A stretch of DNA of 64,000 nt from the NCBI RefSeq assembly GCF_030177755.1, contig NZ_CP126539.1, positions 892,001 through 956,000 on the forward strand, in the 5' to 3' direction. The stretch comes from Devosia sp. RR2S18 (GTDB lineage Bacteria; Pseudomonadota; Alphaproteobacteria; Rhizobiales; Devosiaceae). Position 1 is the first letter of the stretch. Every line of letters begins with the position of its first letter. The notes under the pieces were generated by a model. It saw only the letters and a list, made by a program, of their open reading frames with translations. It ran no database searches and was not told where the DNA came from. This document shows positions 52,725 to 63,277 of this stretch, piece by piece. The translations under genes were made by a program, and so were the position numbers.

Positions 52725-53927
52725 CTATTTCTTCAGAGCTTGCACGCCGGGCAGTGGCTTGCCTTCCATCCACTCGAGGAACGCACCGCCCGCTGTCGAG
52801 ACATAGGTGAAATCGTCCTTTACGCCGGCATGAGCAAGGGCCGAGACCGTATCCCCGCCGCCGGCAACCGAGACCAGCTTGCCGTCATGCGTGCGCTTGG
52901 CGACGTATTTGGCGACCGCGACCGTGCCGGCGTCGAAGGGGTTCATCTCGAAGGCCCCGAGTGGGCCATTCCAGACGACGGTGTGAGCGTCATCGATGGC
53001 GCCCTGAATGCGCTCGATGGAGGAGGGGCCCACATCGAGGATCATGCCATCGGGATCGATGGCATCCACGCCATAGAGGCGGGTCGGGGAATCGGCCTTG
53101 AAGTGCCAGGCTACGACAGCGTCGATGGGCAGGATGATGGCGCAGCCGGACTTAGCCGCCTTGTCCATGATACGGCGAGCGGTGTCAGCGAGGTCCTTTT
53201 CGGCGAGCGACTTGCCCACGCTACGGCCTTGGGCATGGAGGAAGGTGTTGGCCATGCCCCCGCCGATCACCAGCGCGTCCACCTTGGCCACGAGGTTCTC
53301 GAGCAGGTCGATTTTTGAAGAGACCTTGGCTCCGCCCACGACCGCTAGTACGGGCCGCTTCGGTTTGCCGAGGCCGGCTTCCAGCGCCTCGAGTTCTGCC
53401 TGCATGGCGAGACCGGCGGCGGCGGGTAGCAAATGCGCGAGGCCCTCCGTCGAGGCGTGGGCACGATGCGCGGCGGAGAAGGCGTCGTTGACGAAGACAT
53501 CGCCCAGGCTCGCCATGCGCTTGGCGAGCTCAGGATCGTTGCTTTCTTCGCCCGGATGAAAGCGCGTGTTCTCGATCACAAAGATGCCGCCTGCCGGGCC
53601 GGTATCGATGCCCTTTTGGGCATTGGTCAAATCGTTCCAGTCGGTTGCGATGAAGCCGACGGGCTTGCCGAGCGCCTCCACGATCGCAGGCACTACCTGT
53701 TCGAGCGAGAATTCATGGTCTACCTTGCCCTTTGGGCGACCGAAATGGCTGAGCAGCACAACTTTGGCATCGTGCCGCGCCAGTTCACGAATGGTTGGCA
53801 CGAGCCGTTCGATGCGGGTGGCATCGGTCACCTTGCCGTCGGCCACGGGCACGTTGAGATCGGCGCGGAGCAGGACGCGCTTTCCCTTGAGATCGAGTTC
53901 ATCGAGGGTCTTGAAGGTTGCGCTCAT
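52725..53927 (-). CDS. pgk: Phosphoglycerate kinase
   Basis: Transfers the acyl phosphate of 1,3-bisphosphoglycerate to ADP. 400 aa, normal length. Visible: [29 protein letters not shown], the nucleotide-site GGGDTVSAL segment, and [18 protein letters not shown] at 53927 follows GGAGCAAAG. Glycolytic operon member. Confidence 0.96.
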   Translation of the reverse strand: MSATFKTLDELDLKGKRVLLRADLNVPVADGKVTDATRIERLVPTIRELARHDAKVVLLSHFGRPKGKVDHEFSLEQVVPAIVEALGKPVGFIATDWNDLTNAQKGIDTGPAGGIFVIENTRFHPGEESNDPELAKRMASLGDVFVNDAFSAAHRAHASTEGLAHLLPAAAGLAMQAELEALEAGLGKPKRPVLAVVGGAKVSSKIDLLENLVAKVDALVIGGGMANTFLHAQGRSVGKSLAEKDLADTARRIMDKAAKSGCAIILPIDAVVAWHFKADSPTRLYGVDAIDPDGMILDVGPSSIERIQGAIDDAHTVVWNGPLGAFEMNPFDAGTVAVAKYVAKRTHDGKLVSVAGGGDTVSALAHAGVKDDFTYVSTAGGAFLEWMEGKPLPGVQALKK

Positions 53928-53990
53928 GGCTTTGCTCCGGGCTTGAACTGTAGCGGTGGCGTAGCAGACAGCGCCGATGCCGAAAAGGGG

Positions 53991-54527
53991 CTAGTCGGCC
54001 GGGGTGAAGAGGCCGGGATAGTCAGTCACAAGACCGTCCTCATCCACTGTGAGCATGGCCTCGAAGCCATCGGCGCCTTGGAAGCGGAAGTGCGTGTCGT
54101 CGCGCTTGGTATAGATCTGCTCATCGCGGCGAACCGTCAGCGCGTCGCCATCAATCCAGGCCATGGCGAGGCGCTGTGGCACGCCCTCCGTCCATTCGCT
54201 GCGCCAAAGGGGCAGGGAATTGGTCAGTGGACTGGGCCAAAGGTCGATGTCGATGCAGCCGCGGAGAGCCGAGACCGGTTCGGCGCGGCCGTCCGACCAG
54301 GAGCCGGCGCCGTCGGAAAAAAGTTCAAGGACTTTGCCGTCTGTCCGCTCAATGCGGGCCGTGCGCAGATGGGCGGCCTCGTCGAGCTTCAGTCGGTAGA
54401 ATAGCCCATAGTCGGGAGTGATAATGACGCCCCGGATGCGAATGTCCCGCCCGTTGGCGATCACGTGGCAATGCTCAAGTGTTTGGGGGGCGAGCCCGCG
54501 CCAGCGCACCATGCGGTTGAGGATCAT
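53991..54527 (-). CDS. Putative glycolipid-binding domain protein
   Basis: A 178-aa protein resembling the putative glycolipid-binding family (DUF1089-type): RGLAPQTLEHCHV, GLFYRLKLDEAAHLRTARI and CIDIDLWPSPLTNSLPLWR are visible. It binds sugar lipids in related structures by family naming only; role unknown. ATG at 54527 is a judgement, as upstream starts have no ribosome site. Lies between gap and pgk. Confidence 0.7.
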   Translation of the reverse strand: MILNRMVRWRGLAPQTLEHCHVIANGRDIRIRGVIITPDYGLFYRLKLDEAAHLRTARIERTDGKVLELFSDGAGSWSDGRAEPVSALRGCIDIDLWPSPLTNSLPLWRSEWTEGVPQRLAMAWIDGDALTVRRDEQIYTKRDDTHFRFQGADGFEAMLTVDEDGLVTDYPGLFTPAD

Positions 54528-54547
54528 TTGAGCCCCCAAACAAGAAA

Positions 54548-54567
54548 GGCTGCGGTTTCCCGCAGCC
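54548..54567 (-). terminator. gap intrinsic terminator
   Basis: GGCTGCGG, TTTC loop, CCGCAGCC with TTTCTTG on the minus strand, 7 bases after the gap stop. It would cut the gap message before the glycolipid-domain gene. Confidence 0.75.
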
Positions 54568-54573
54568 CTGTCT

Positions 54574-55581
54574 CTAAAGCGTCTTGCCCAGCGCGACCGC
54601 TGTATCGGCCATGCGGTTGGAGAAGCCCCATTCATTGTCGTACCACGCCAGGACCGACACGAAGTTGCCATCCATCACCTTGGTCTGATCGAGCGCCATG
54701 GTGGAGGAGTGCGGATCGTGGTTGAAGTCGATCGAGACGTTGGGGAATTCAGTGTAGTTGAGCACGCCCTTGAGCTCGCCATCGGCATACTTCTTGACCG
54801 CAGCATTGATCTCTTCGGAAGTGACATCGCGCTTGGCGATGAACTTGAAGTCTACGCAGGAGACGTTCGGGGTCGGCACACGGATGGAGATACCGTCAAG
54901 CTTGCCCTTGAGTTCAGGCAGGACGAGACCGATCGCCTTGGCGGCACCGGTCGAGGTCGGGATCTGCGAGAGGGCTGCGGCGCGGGCGCGATACATGTCC
55001 TTATGCATGGTGTCGAGCGTAGGCTGGTCACCGGTATAGGAATGGATAGTGGTCATCATTCCCTTTTCGATACCGAACTCCTTGTGCAGCACATAGGCGA
55101 GCGGCGCCAGGCAGTTGGTGGTGCAGGAGGCGTTGGAGATCACGACGTGATCCTTGGTCAACTGCTGGTGGTTGATGCCATAGACCACCGTCAGGTCAGC
55201 GCCTTCGGCGGGAGCCGAAACGATGACCTTCTTGGCGCCAGCCTGCAGATGCGCCGAGGCCTTCTCCTTGGAGGTGAAGATGCCGGTGCATTCGAGCGCA
55301 ATGTCGATGCCCATAGCCGCGTGCGGCAACTCGGCCGGGTTCTTGACGGCGGTAACCTTGATGGGGCCACGGCCCACGTCGATGGTGTCACCCTCGACGG
55401 TAACGGTGCCGTTGAAACGGCCATGTACGCTGTCGAACCGGAACAGGTGAGCATTGGTCTCGACCGGGCCGAGGTCATTGATTGCAACGACTTCGATGTC
55501 GGTGCGGCCAGACTCGATTATGGCACGCAGGATATTGCGGCCAATGCGGCCAAACCCGTTGATGGCGACGCGAACTGCCAT
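54574..55581 (-). CDS. gap: Glyceraldehyde-3-phosphate dehydrogenase, type I
   Basis: Oxidises glyceraldehyde 3-phosphate to 1,3-bisphosphoglycerate. 335 aa: NAD-binding [15 protein letters not shown], catalytic Cys in [17 protein letters not shown] and [12 protein letters not shown] at the end. ATG at 55581 follows CAGGAGC. Adjacent to tkt and upstream of pgk. Confidence 0.96.
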   Translation of the reverse strand: MAVRVAINGFGRIGRNILRAIIESGRTDIEVVAINDLGPVETNAHLFRFDSVHGRFNGTVTVEGDTIDVGRGPIKVTAVKNPAELPHAAMGIDIALECTGIFTSKEKASAHLQAGAKKVIVSAPAEGADLTVVYGINHQQLTKDHVVISNASCTTNCLAPLAYVLHKEFGIEKGMMTTIHSYTGDQPTLDTMHKDMYRARAAALSQIPTSTGAAKAIGLVLPELKGKLDGISIRVPTPNVSCVDFKFIAKRDVTSEEINAAVKKYADGELKGVLNYTEFPNVSIDFNHDPHSSTMALDQTKVMDGNFVSVLAWYDNEWGFSNRMADTAVALGKTL

Positions 55582-55627
55582 GGAAAGCTCCTGAGGAGAA
55601 AGGGAGGAAAGAAGGAGGCGGGCTCTC

Positions 55628-57601
55628 TTACAACTGTGCGGTTACGGCTTCAACAATACCCTGCGGGGTAATGCCGAAGTGCTCGTAGAGCTTGTCGATC
55701 GGACCCGAAGCGCCGAAAGTTGACAGGCCGATGAACTTGCCGCGATTGCCCACCAGGTGCATCCAGGAGAGCGAGATGCCAGCTTCCACCGCCACGCGCG
55801 CCTTGGCCGATCCGATGACCTCTTCACGGTAGGCGTCGGACTGCTTGAAGAAGAGCTCAAGGCAAGGAACAGAAACGAGTCGCGCCTTGATGCCCTGCTG
55901 CTGCAGAAGCTTCATGCCCTCAAGCGCAATCCACACTTCCGAGCCGGTGGCGAAGATCACTGCATCGGCGTCGGCATCGCCGGCGAGCGTATAGGCGCCC
56001 TTGGCCGATAGGTTTTCGGCAGTGTAGGTCTCACGAACGGTCGGCAGGTTCTGGCGAGACAGGGCGAGAAGCGAAGGCGCATCCTTCTTCTCGATGGCCA
56101 TCTGCCAGCATTCCAGCGTCTCCACGGCATCGGCCGGGCGGTAGACGTTGAGGTTGGGGATGGCACGCAGGGCGGCCAGGTGTTCGATCGGCTGGTGGGT
56201 CGGCCCGTCTTCACCCAGGCCAATGGAATCGTGGGTCATGACGTAGATCACGCGCTGCTCCATCAAAGCGGAGAGGCGGATGGCGGGGCGAGCATAGTCG
56301 GTGAAGACCATGAAGGTGCCGCCATAGGGGATCAGCCCGCCATGGAGCGCCACACCGTTCATCGCGGCGGCCATGCCGTGCTCGCGAATGCCGTACATCA
56401 TGTAGCGCCCGGAGCGGTTGTCGGCCTGGAACGGCACCATTTCCTTGGTGTTGGTCAGGTTCGAGTGGGTGAGGTCTGCCGAACCGCCGAGCGTCTCGGG
56501 AATGGCGGCATTGATGACCTCAAGCGCCATCTGGCTCGACTTGCGGCTGGCAACCTTCGGCTTGTCTTCGCTGAGCTTCTTTTTGTAGGCGTCGATGGCT
56601 TCGGTATAGCCAGCCGGCAGATCGCCAGCCATGCGGCGCTCGAACTCGGCCCGATGCGGGGAGGCTGCCAGACGCGACTGCCACTCGCCACGAATGTTGC
56701 CGCAGCGCTGGCCAGCGGCGCGCCAGGCTTCCAGTACATCACCGGGGATTTCGAAAGCGGGGTAGTCTATGCCCAGGTTCTGCTTGGCGCCGGCAAGTTC
56801 CTCGGCCCCCAAGGGAGCACCATGGACCTTCTCGGTGCCAGCCTTCTTGGGAGCACCAAAACCAATGGTGGTCTTTGCTGCGATCATCGTGGGGCGGTCG
56901 GATTGCTTGGATGCGAGCAGTGCCTTTTCGATGGCGTCCTGGTCGTGACCGTCGATTTCAATCGTGTTCCAGCCCGAGGCCTTGAAGCGGGCGATTTGGT
57001 CGGTCGAGTCCGAGTTCGAAACGGCACCATCAATGGTAATGCTGTTGTTGTCCCAGATCAGTGTCAGCTTGTTGAGCTTGAGGTGACCGGCAAGGGCGAT
57101 TGCCTCCTGGGAGATGCCTTCCATCAGGCAGCCGTCGCCGGCCAGCACCCAGGTATGGTGGTCAACGAGATCGGAGCCGAACTCGGCTGCAAGCTTAGCT
57201 TCGGCGATGGCCATGCCGACGCTATTGCCCACGCCCTGGCCAAGCGGGCCGGTGGTGGTCTCGATGCCTTGGGCGAAGTGATATTCGGGATGGCCGGCCG
57301 ACTTGGAACCGAGCTGGCGGAAATTCTTGATGTCCTCGATGTCCATGTCCGGATAGCCGGTCAGGTAGAGCACTGAATAAAGCAGCATCGAACCGTGTCC
57401 TGCCGAGAGCACGAAGCGGTCGCGATCAGGCCATTTGTGATCGGCGGGATCGTACTTCATCACCTTGGTGAACAGGACGGTCGCTATGTCAGCACAGCCC
57501 ATGGGCAGACCGGGGTGTCCGGAGTTGGCTTTCTCGACCGCGTCCATCGAGAGGGACCGGATCGCATTGGCCAGAGCATTCTGCTGGGCTGTATTGGGCA
57601 T
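55628..57601 (-). CDS. tkt: Transketolase
   Basis: Pentose phosphate enzyme with thiamine diphosphate, 657 aa. Visible: [19 protein letters not shown], thiamine-diphosphate motif [20 protein letters not shown] and [10 protein letters not shown], the [13 protein letters not shown] region with catalytic Glu, and [21 protein letters not shown] at 57601 is chosen from conservation of the MPNTAQQ start; the ribosome site is weak and longer frames have no support. The 198-bp upstream gap is shared with the divergent DUF4164-zapA pair. Confidence 0.95.
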   Translation of the reverse strand: MPNTAQQNALANAIRSLSMDAVEKANSGHPGLPMGCADIATVLFTKVMKYDPADHKWPDRDRFVLSAGHGSMLLYSVLYLTGYPDMDIEDIKNFRQLGSKSAGHPEYHFAQGIETTTGPLGQGVGNSVGMAIAEAKLAAEFGSDLVDHHTWVLAGDGCLMEGISQEAIALAGHLKLNKLTLIWDNNSITIDGAVSNSDSTDQIARFKASGWNTIEIDGHDQDAIEKALLASKQSDRPTMIAAKTTIGFGAPKKAGTEKVHGAPLGAEELAGAKQNLGIDYPAFEIPGDVLEAWRAAGQRCGNIRGEWQSRLAASPHRAEFERRMAGDLPAGYTEAIDAYKKKLSEDKPKVASRKSSQMALEVINAAIPETLGGSADLTHSNLTNTKEMVPFQADNRSGRYMMYGIREHGMAAAMNGVALHGGLIPYGGTFMVFTDYARPAIRLSALMEQRVIYVMTHDSIGLGEDGPTHQPIEHLAALRAIPNLNVYRPADAVETLECWQMAIEKKDAPSLLALSRQNLPTVRETYTAENLSAKGAYTLAGDADADAVIFATGSEVWIALEGMKLLQQQGIKARLVSVPCLELFFKQSDAYREEVIGSAKARVAVEAGISLSWMHLVGNRGKFIGLSTFGASGPIDKLYEHFGITPQGIVEAVTAQL

Positions 57602-57799
57602 GGGGTGTGCGCTTTCTTTGGGAACGGATCTGGAGAGAAGAGGCACCTGAAGCCTCCTCCCAAAGGCGGTTTCGAGGCATAACAGGTTCGGATTGCCTGT
57701 CAATGACAAGGGGCAAGCCAGCTTGTCTGGTTGCATTGGAATCCCCGGTGAGGCACGGTGTGACAAGACTCGCCTCCCGTTTCTGGAACCGTCCCGGCC

Positions 57800-58087
57800 A
57801 TGAGTGACACCAAACGCGAAGACGGATTGCAGGATGCCAATGCGCAATTTGAACGTGCCTTGGCTCGGCTCGACCAGAGCGTGCGCAATCTCTCTTCCCG
57901 ACTGCGGCAGCAGCAGCGCATCGAAGTGGATACGCAGCGGCTGATTCATGAGCGGGCGCGCCTCGCCACTGAACTCGACAAAGCATCGGCGCGCGCCAAG
58001 CGGCTCGATGACAGCGCGCATGAAGTGTCCCGCCGGTTGGTTGAGGCGATGGAGACGGTCCGCGAAGTTCTAGCCAAGGCGGAGTGA
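57800..58087 (+). CDS. DUF4164 coiled-coil protein (ZauP-type)
   Basis: A 95-aa protein that is one long coiled coil ([40 protein letters not shown] and on). In Caulobacter the gene upstream of zapA encodes ZauP, a coiled-coil partner that focuses the Z-ring; position and type here match. ATG at 57800 lies just after a long leader. Ends 4 bases before zapA. Confidence 0.75.
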   Translation: MSDTKREDGLQDANAQFERALARLDQSVRNLSSRLRQQQRIEVDTQRLIHERARLATELDKASARAKRLDDSAHEVSRRLVEAMETVREVLAKAE

Positions 58088-58091
58088 CCGA

Positions 58092-58469
58092 GTGCCCGAA
58101 GTCAATGTCGAGATTAATGGCCGCAAATACCGCATGGCTTGCGAAGAAGGGCAGCAGCCGCACCTGATCGGCCTTGCACAACGCTTCAATGGCCAAGTGG
58201 AAGCACTCAAGGGTGCAGTTGGCGAGATCGGCGACACTCGGTTGACGGTGATGGCAGGAATAGCCGTCCTCGATGAACTGAGCGAGGCCGAGCGGCGGAT
58301 CAAGGCCTTGGAGGACGAGGTCGCCATGTTGACCGAAGCTGGCCAGGAGGTCGCAGCGGAATATGAGGCGCTCGAGAGCCAATACGCGCAAAAGCTCACC
58401 GATGCTGCCCAGGCGCTCGAAGGGGTCGCCACGGTCCTGGACGAAACCGCTCCGCTGCAAACGAGCTAA
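58092..58469 (+). CDS. zapA: Cell division protein ZapA
   Basis: A 125-aa FtsZ-ring associated protein: VNVEINGRKYRMACEEGQQP, HLIGLAQRFNGQVEALKG, and a C-terminal coiled coil. GTG start at 58092 follows GGAGTGACC. Cross-links FtsZ protofilaments. Followed by the 6S RNA gene as in most alphaproteobacteria. Confidence 0.88.
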   Translation: MPEVNVEINGRKYRMACEEGQQPHLIGLAQRFNGQVEALKGAVGEIGDTRLTVMAGIAVLDELSEAERRIKALEDEVAMLTEAGQEVAAEYEALESQYAQKLTDAAQALEGVATVLDETAPLQTS

Positions 58470-58487
58470 ACAAGTTCTTGCGGATAC

Positions 58488-58510
58488 CCTTTGCACCCGG
58501 GGTGCAAAGG
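58488..58510. promoter_or_regulatory. Palindrome over the 6S RNA promoter
   Basis: Arms CCTTTGCACCC and GGGTGCAAAGG form a near-perfect 23-bp palindrome (one central base). It overlaps the -35 candidate TTGCAC (58491-58496), with -10 TATATC at 58513-58518 (16-bp spacer). An operator or a terminator of zapA; no T-run follows. Confidence 0.5.
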
Positions 58511-58524
58511 CCTATATCTGATGT

Positions 58525-58682
58525 CGCTGCCCGGTGCGTGCGGATGACAATATCCCCGGGGCCTTAATCGATTCTGAGGGAGCTGTCCCTGACCGGGCTC
58601 GTGGGCTCGGACATACGGCGCCCACCTACGTAAGTAGGTTCCCGGGATCGACTATCCCACGGCCAGGGCGGCACCTAGTTTT
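58525..58682 (+). ncRNA. ssrS: 6S RNA
   Basis: The conserved alphaproteobacterial 6S locus lies between zapA and the 5-formyl-THF cyclo-ligase gene, as here. The RNA of about 155 nt starts near 58525 after the -10 TATATC and ends near the TTTTG at about 58682. The ends (GCTGCCC.. and ..GGGCGGCAC) pair, closing a long hairpin with a large central bubble, including CCCCGGGG and CCCGGGATCG segments that mimic an open promoter. 6S RNA binds the housekeeping sigma-RNA polymerase. Exact ends are estimated. Confidence 0.75.
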
Positions 58683-58704
58683 GTTGACGCGAGCACCGTG
58701 CCGT

Positions 58705-59292
58705 ATGGCGGATGACACCATCGAGCAGACCAAGGCCGAGCTTCGTGCCAAGGCGCATGCCATCCGGGCCAGCCTGTCTGCCGATCTTCGCGCGGAAGCC
58801 GCAGACGCCGTTGCCCTTCATTTCTTCGCCAGCTTTCCGCCCGCGCCCGACTGCGTAGTGGCCGCCTATTGGAGCATCCGAGACGAAGTCGATACTAATG
58901 CGCTGTTGCTAAGACTTATGGATGCCGGCACCACCGTGGTGCTGCCAGCCGTGACGAGCCCCGACGGTCCTCTGGACTTCCGGGTGTGGGAGCCTGGCGA
59001 GGCGCTCTACGAAGCGGGCTTTGGAACGCTGGCGCCGGCTCCGAGCGCCCCGCGTGCAGACCCCGATTGTGTTCTGATGCCGCTCCTGGGTTTTGATGCG
59101 CAGGGCACGCGGCTGGGATATGGCGGCGGCTACTACGACCGCACCATTGCCGATCTCGATCAAAAGCCGACCTTGGTCGGCATCGCCTTTTCCGCCCAGG
59201 AGTTTTCGTCCATTCCCCGCCAAGACCATGATGTGCCGCTCGATGCGGTGATAACCGAAACCGGCGTCCACCAGTTCGGTGGCGCTGCATGA
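58705..59292 (+). CDS. fau: 5-formyltetrahydrofolate cyclo-ligase
   Basis: A 195-aa enzyme that recycles 5-formyl-THF to 5,10-methenyl-THF. Visible: KAELRAKAHAIRASLSADLR, and near the C-terminus the family signature GFDAQGTRLGYGGGYYDRTI. ATG at 58705 follows GCACCGTGCCGT with no strong site. Overlaps the next gene by 4 bases (ATGA). Linked to 6S RNA as in other proteobacteria. Confidence 0.92.
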   Translation: MADDTIEQTKAELRAKAHAIRASLSADLRAEAADAVALHFFASFPPAPDCVVAAYWSIRDEVDTNALLLRLMDAGTTVVLPAVTSPDGPLDFRVWEPGEALYEAGFGTLAPAPSAPRADPDCVLMPLLGFDAQGTRLGYGGGYYDRTIADLDQKPTLVGIAFSAQEFSSIPRQDHDVPLDAVITETGVHQFGGAA

Positions 59293-60104
59293 GGCTCTTG
59301 TTTCTGGGTGATGTGGTCGGGCGCTCCGGCCGGGAAGCTGTGGCCGAGCGGCTGCCGGGGATTGTCGAGCAGTACGGCTTCGACTTCGTGGTCATCAATG
59401 GCGAGAATGCAAGCCATGGACGTGGCCTGACCGAGGCGCATTACCAGAACCTTCGCGATGCCGGGGCCGACGTGGTGACGCTGGGTGATCACGCCTTCGA
59501 CCAGCGTGACACGCTGAGCTTTATCGAGCGCGAGCCGAACCTGCTGCGGCCGATCAACATGCCGCCCGGCACTCCGGGGCGTGGCGCCATGTTCGTTGAA
59601 AGCCGCAAGGGGCACCGCGTTCTCGTGGTCAATGCGTTGGGGAGGGTGTTCATGGGGCCGGTGGACGACCCGTTCCGCGCGGTTGAAGCGGCGATCGCCG
59701 CTTGCCCGCTGGGAGAGCAGGCCGATTCGATCATTGTGGATTTCCACACCGAGGCCACCTCAGAAATTCAGGGTATGGGACATTTCCTCGATGGGCGCGC
59801 CAGCCTTGTCGTAGGCACGCATACCCATATCCCTACCTCCGACCATCGCATCCTCCGCGGCGGTACGGCATTGATGGCCGATGCCGGCATGTGCGGTGAT
59901 TTCGACTCCGTCATCGGCGTGGACACCGAAGAGCCGATCAATCGGTTTCTCACCGGTATCGCCAATGGTCGTTTCAGCCCCGCTGAGGGGGAGGCTACCT
60001 TGTGCGGGGTTGCTGTTGAAACAGATACTCGCTCGGGCCTCGCCACCAAGGTCCTGCCCGTTCGCATTGGCGGTTCGCTGTCGCAGGCGCTGCCGGAGTT
60101 TTAG
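59289..60104 (+). CDS. YmdB-type metallophosphoesterase (TIGR00282)
   Basis: A 271-aa calcineurin-like phosphodiesterase: metal ligands in [47 protein letters not shown] and [13 protein letters not shown]. Bacillus YmdB acts as a cyclic-nucleotide phosphodiesterase and biofilm regulator; the activity here is unknown. Translationally coupled to fau. Confidence 0.88.
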   Translation: MRLLFLGDVVGRSGREAVAERLPGIVEQYGFDFVVINGENASHGRGLTEAHYQNLRDAGADVVTLGDHAFDQRDTLSFIEREPNLLRPINMPPGTPGRGAMFVESRKGHRVLVVNALGRVFMGPVDDPFRAVEAAIAACPLGEQADSIIVDFHTEATSEIQGMGHFLDGRASLVVGTHTHIPTSDHRILRGGTALMADAGMCGDFDSVIGVDTEEPINRFLTGIANGRFSPAEGEATLCGVAVETDTRSGLATKVLPVRIGGSLSQALPEF

Positions 60105-60244
60105 GCAGCGAACGTATCGGCAAAATCAACACCGAATGCGGACGCGGGATCGCTGAGGGGGCGGGCGCCGCGAGACTTTCCTTTTGGCAGTTCGGCCACT
60201 ATAAGGCGGCCAATTCATCAGTAGCGACGATCCGAGGTTACCGA

Positions 60245-60991
60245 ATGGCCGGCCATTCACACGCCAAAAACATCATGCACCGCAAGGGCAAGTCCGACGC
60301 TGTGCGGTCCAAGGTTTTCTCCAAGCTGGCTCGCGAAATCACCGTAGCCGCCAAGATGGGCATGCCCGACCCCGCCTTTAACGCGCGCCTGCGCCTTGCC
60401 GTGGCCAATGCCCGCGCCCAGTCCATGCCCAAGGACAATATCGATCGTGCAATCAAGAAAGCGCAGGGTTCCGATGGCGAGAACTACGACGAAATTCGTT
60501 ACGAAGGTTATGGTCCTGGTGGCGTCGCCATCATTGTCGAGGCGCTGACGGATAATCGCAATCGCACCGCCTCCAATGTGCGCTCCTATTTTTCCAAGAA
60601 CGGCGGCGCCATGGGCGAAACCAATTCGGTCGGCTTTATGTTCGACCGCGTTGGCCAGATCACCTATCCGGCCGCGGTCGGCTCGGAAGACAAGGTGATG
60701 GAAGCGGCCATCGAGGCGGGCGCCGACGACGTCGAGAGCGACGACGAAAACCACTATATCTATACTAGCTTCGAAAGCATGGCCGAGGTGTCCTCCGCGG
60801 TCGAGAGCACGCTAGGGGAAGCCGAATCCGTCAAGGCCATCTGGCGCCCCCAGACCAACACGGCAATCGATGCCGAAAAGGGTGCAACGCTGATGAAGCT
60901 CATCAATACGCTTGAAGAAGATGACGACGTCCAGAACGTCTATACTAACTTCGAGATGAGCGACGAGGATGCGGCCAAGCTGGCCAGCTGA
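60245..60991 (+). CDS. yebC: YebC/PmpR-family DNA-binding protein
   Basis: A 248-aa member: [20 protein letters not shown] at the start, the [19 protein letters not shown] segment and the C-terminal domain [15 protein letters not shown]. YebC proteins regulate transcription or help translation at proline runs; the gene often precedes ruvC. Ends at a clear terminator, so here a minus-strand cyclase gene lies between it and ruvC. Confidence 0.93.
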   Translation: MAGHSHAKNIMHRKGKSDAVRSKVFSKLAREITVAAKMGMPDPAFNARLRLAVANARAQSMPKDNIDRAIKKAQGSDGENYDEIRYEGYGPGGVAIIVEALTDNRNRTASNVRSYFSKNGGAMGETNSVGFMFDRVGQITYPAAVGSEDKVMEAAIEAGADDVESDDENHYIYTSFESMAEVSSAVESTLGEAESVKAIWRPQTNTAIDAEKGATLMKLINTLEEDDDVQNVYTNFEMSDEDAAKLAS

Positions 60992-61017
60992 TTCCCAGCC
61001 GCAGAGATTTCGGCACA

Positions 61018-61042
61018 GGGCGGCTTCGGGCCGCCCCTTTTT
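61018..61042 (+). terminator. yebC terminator
   Basis: GGGCGGC, TTCGG loop, GCCGCCC, then CTTTTT. Lies 26 bases after the yebC stop and overlaps the end of the convergent diguanylate cyclase gene. Confidence 0.85.
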
Positions 61043-61823
61043 ATGCCGTCTGGCGCAGTTCAGCGGTGGGCTCGCCCTGGATGTGAATGACCGCAGTGCG
61101 GTTGCGGCCGGTCTGCTTGGCATCATAGAGACGCTGGTCGGCAATGCGGAAAAGCTCGGCGAAGCTCGAGCGGCCGCGGAATACCGCGCCACCAATGCTG
61201 ACTGAAAGCGGCCGTTGCCGCTCATCGGGGGTGAAAACCGCGAGATTGACCGACCGCCGGATGCGTTCAGCAATCGCCTCGGCCTCCCGCTGGTCCACCT
61301 TGGGTAGGAACACGCCGAACTCCTCGCCACCCATTCGACCGACAAGGTCGCCGGCCCGCAGCACGGTGCGGATGGAACGCGCGATGATCGTCAGCGCTTC
61401 GTCGCCGGCGTCATGGCCGTAGGCATCGTTGATGGTCTTGAAGTTGTCCGCGTCGATCATCAACAGGGCGCCGCCTGCGTCCCTGTCCTGCTGGTCCAGG
61501 ATCGTGGAGGCCTTTGCGGTGAAGGCACCGCGGTTGAGACAAGCGGTTAGGCTGTCGGTTCGAGCCACCATGCCAAGACGCAGATTGGTGATGGCTAGAC
61601 CGCGCACCCGCATGCTTAAGTAGAAAAAGAGCGGCAATCCCAACACTGTGGGTAGGATCGTCGCGCTGAGCATGGCGCGTTGGTGCGCGACGGGGCCGAG
61701 ACCCGCGAATAGCAGGGCGTTAAACCCCACGGCAACGGCAACACAGGCAAGCGTTCCGAGCACGGTCCAGCGGCCCACGCTTGACCAACTCTGAAGGGCA
61801 ACCAAAGTCTTCGACGATACCAT
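61041..61823 (-). CDS. Membrane-anchored diguanylate cyclase (GGDEF)
   Basis: A 260-aa protein that likely makes cyclic di-GMP. Two N-terminal membrane helices (VLGTLACVAVAVGFNALLFAG, LSATILPTVLGLPLFFYLSM) lead to a GGDEF domain at about 85-245 with active-site GGEEF (in VGRMGGEEFGVFLP) and an inhibitory I-site RAGD five residues upstream (RxxD). Active-site residues intact. No sensor domain beyond the helices is seen. Start ATG at 61823 has no strong ribosome site. Confidence 0.85.
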   Translation of the reverse strand: MVSSKTLVALQSWSSVGRWTVLGTLACVAVAVGFNALLFAGLGPVAHQRAMLSATILPTVLGLPLFFYLSMRVRGLAITNLRLGMVARTDSLTACLNRGAFTAKASTILDQQDRDAGGALLMIDADNFKTINDAYGHDAGDEALTIIARSIRTVLRAGDLVGRMGGEEFGVFLPKVDQREAEAIAERIRRSVNLAVFTPDERQRPLSVSIGGAVFRGRSSFAELFRIADQRLYDAKQTGRNRTAVIHIQGEPTAELRQTA

Positions 61824-62156
61824 TGGATAGTCTCACTGCAAAAAAGCGGAAAGCGCCATGGCGCGAGTTCGGCAGACTTTTGGGCAGTATCGTCAGGGCG
61901 GAGAGTTGCAGGACCATCGTCGCGCTGTGCCACGGTTTCCTGCTGTTGCGGCAGAGCGGTGCTGCCGCTGAACATTGTTGACCGACATTGGTTTGATTTC
62001 CTGCGTTCCCGAAGCGGCACGTTAGGCCTCTGGCCATGAATGTACCCTTCTGCAGATCGGTAAAATTTGAAGCGTTGCTGATGCTGCCAAGCTGGCGTTT
62101 CTGATTTGTTCACTTGGGGCTTGGTAGGTGTCGGTCAGTTCATTAAGGATGGCGTC
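61824..62156. other. Intergenic region between the cyclase gene and ruvC
   Basis: These 333 bases hold no convincing gene. I see a 12-bp palindrome GCGCCATGGCGC at 61853-61864 and a hairpin GCGGCAG/CTGCCGC at 61948-61968 with a 7-base loop. They should carry the promoters of the cyclase (minus) and ruvC (plus); no -35/-10 pair is clear to me. Confidence 0.5.
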
Positions 62157-62663
62157 ATGAGCCTAGCGACACGAATCATTGGCATCGACCCGGGCCTGCG
62201 CCGTTGCGGGTGGGGGGTCATCGATAGCCTGGGCAATCGGCTAAGCTTTGTTGGCGCAGGCACCATCAAGCCTCCAGTCGAAGGCTCGCTTGCCGAACGG
62301 CTGACAGCACTCTTTTCTTCGCTGGGGGAGGTGCTGGACCGCTTCGAACCGGAAGAGGCGGCCGTCGAAGAGACGTTCGTCAACGCGGGCGCCCGCTCGG
62401 CGCTGATCCTTGGCCAGGCGCGCGGCGTGGCGCTCCTATCCCCGGCCGCGCGTGGGCTGCCGGTAGCCGAATATGCTGCCAATCTCGTCAAGAAGTCGGT
62501 GGTCGGCACCGGCCATGCGGACAAGGGGCAGATCGATCTGATGGTGCGCACTTTGCTGCCCACCGCGGACTTCAAGGGAGCCGACGCGGCGGATGCCCTG
62601 GCGATTGCGATCTGCCACGCCCATCACCGCGTCTCGGCGCAGCGTATGAGAGCACTGGCATGA
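62157..62663 (+). CDS. ruvC: Holliday junction resolvase RuvC
   Basis: A 168-aa endonuclease that cuts Holliday junctions with RuvAB. Visible catalytic acidic residues: Asp in [14 protein letters not shown], Glu in AAVEETFVN, and the C-terminal [12 protein letters not shown] acidic pair. ATG at 62157 follows AAGGA; an upstream in-frame start is unsupported. Overlaps ruvA by 4 bases. Confidence 0.95.
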   Translation: MSLATRIIGIDPGLRRCGWGVIDSLGNRLSFVGAGTIKPPVEGSLAERLTALFSSLGEVLDRFEPEEAAVEETFVNAGARSALILGQARGVALLSPAARGLPVAEYAANLVKKSVVGTGHADKGQIDLMVRTLLPTADFKGADAADALAIAICHAHHRVSAQRMRALA

Positions 62664-63277
62664 TTGGCAAACTAAAGGGTCTTGTCGACAGCTTCGGCGA
62701 TGATTGGGTGCTGATCGACTGTGGCGGCGTCGGCTACGAGGCGTTCTGCTCCACGCGGACCCTGCAGAGCCTGCCGCGCGTGGGAGAGGCGACAGTTCTC
62801 TTCATCGAGACGATCGTGCGCGAAGATATGATCCGGCTCTATGGCTTTGCCAACGACGTTGAAAAATCCTGGTTCAACCTCCTCATGACCGTTCAGGGCG
62901 TAGGGGCTCGGGTGGCCCTCGCCATCCTTTCCGTGTTGACGCCTTCGGACCTTTCCAGCGCCATTGCGCTGCAAGACAAAGCCATGATCGGCCGCGCCAG
63001 TGGGGTTGGACCCAAGCTTGCCGTTCGCGTTGTCACCGAACTCAAGGGCAAGGTCCCCGCCTTCGGTGGCATGGATGCAGGCACGCTGGGCCTGCAATCT
63101 GCCCTGGGCGAGGGCATAGCTGCCAGCAATGTCGCCGATGCCGTTTCGGCGCTGACTAATCTCGGCTATTCCAGCGCTCAGGCTTCAGCCGCGCTGAGCC
63201 GAATCGTTGCGCGGGAAGGCGATGACACACCGACCGAAAAGCTGATCCGCCTTGGCCTCAGGGAGTTGAGCAGTTGA
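62660..63277 (+). CDS. ruvA: Holliday junction DNA helicase subunit RuvA
   Basis: A 205-aa junction-binding protein with OB-fold start [20 protein letters not shown], HhH regions [20 protein letters not shown] and [17 protein letters not shown], and the flexible linker and domain III ([20 protein letters not shown]). Coupled to ruvC and ruvB by overlaps. Confidence 0.96.
   Translation: MIGKLKGLVDSFGDDWVLIDCGGVGYEAFCSTRTLQSLPRVGEATVLFIETIVREDMIRLYGFANDVEKSWFNLLMTVQGVGARVALAILSVLTPSDLSSAIALQDKAMIGRASGVGPKLAVRVVTELKGKVPAFGGMDAGTLGLQSALGEGIAASNVADAVSALTNLGYSSAQASAALSRIVAREGDDTPTEKLIRLGLRELSS

Noticed and set aside
61616..62113. 165-codon minus-strand frame upstream of the cyclase
   Set aside because: Overlaps the cyclase N-terminus in another frame, has no domain and no ribosome site. 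Compositional artefact.
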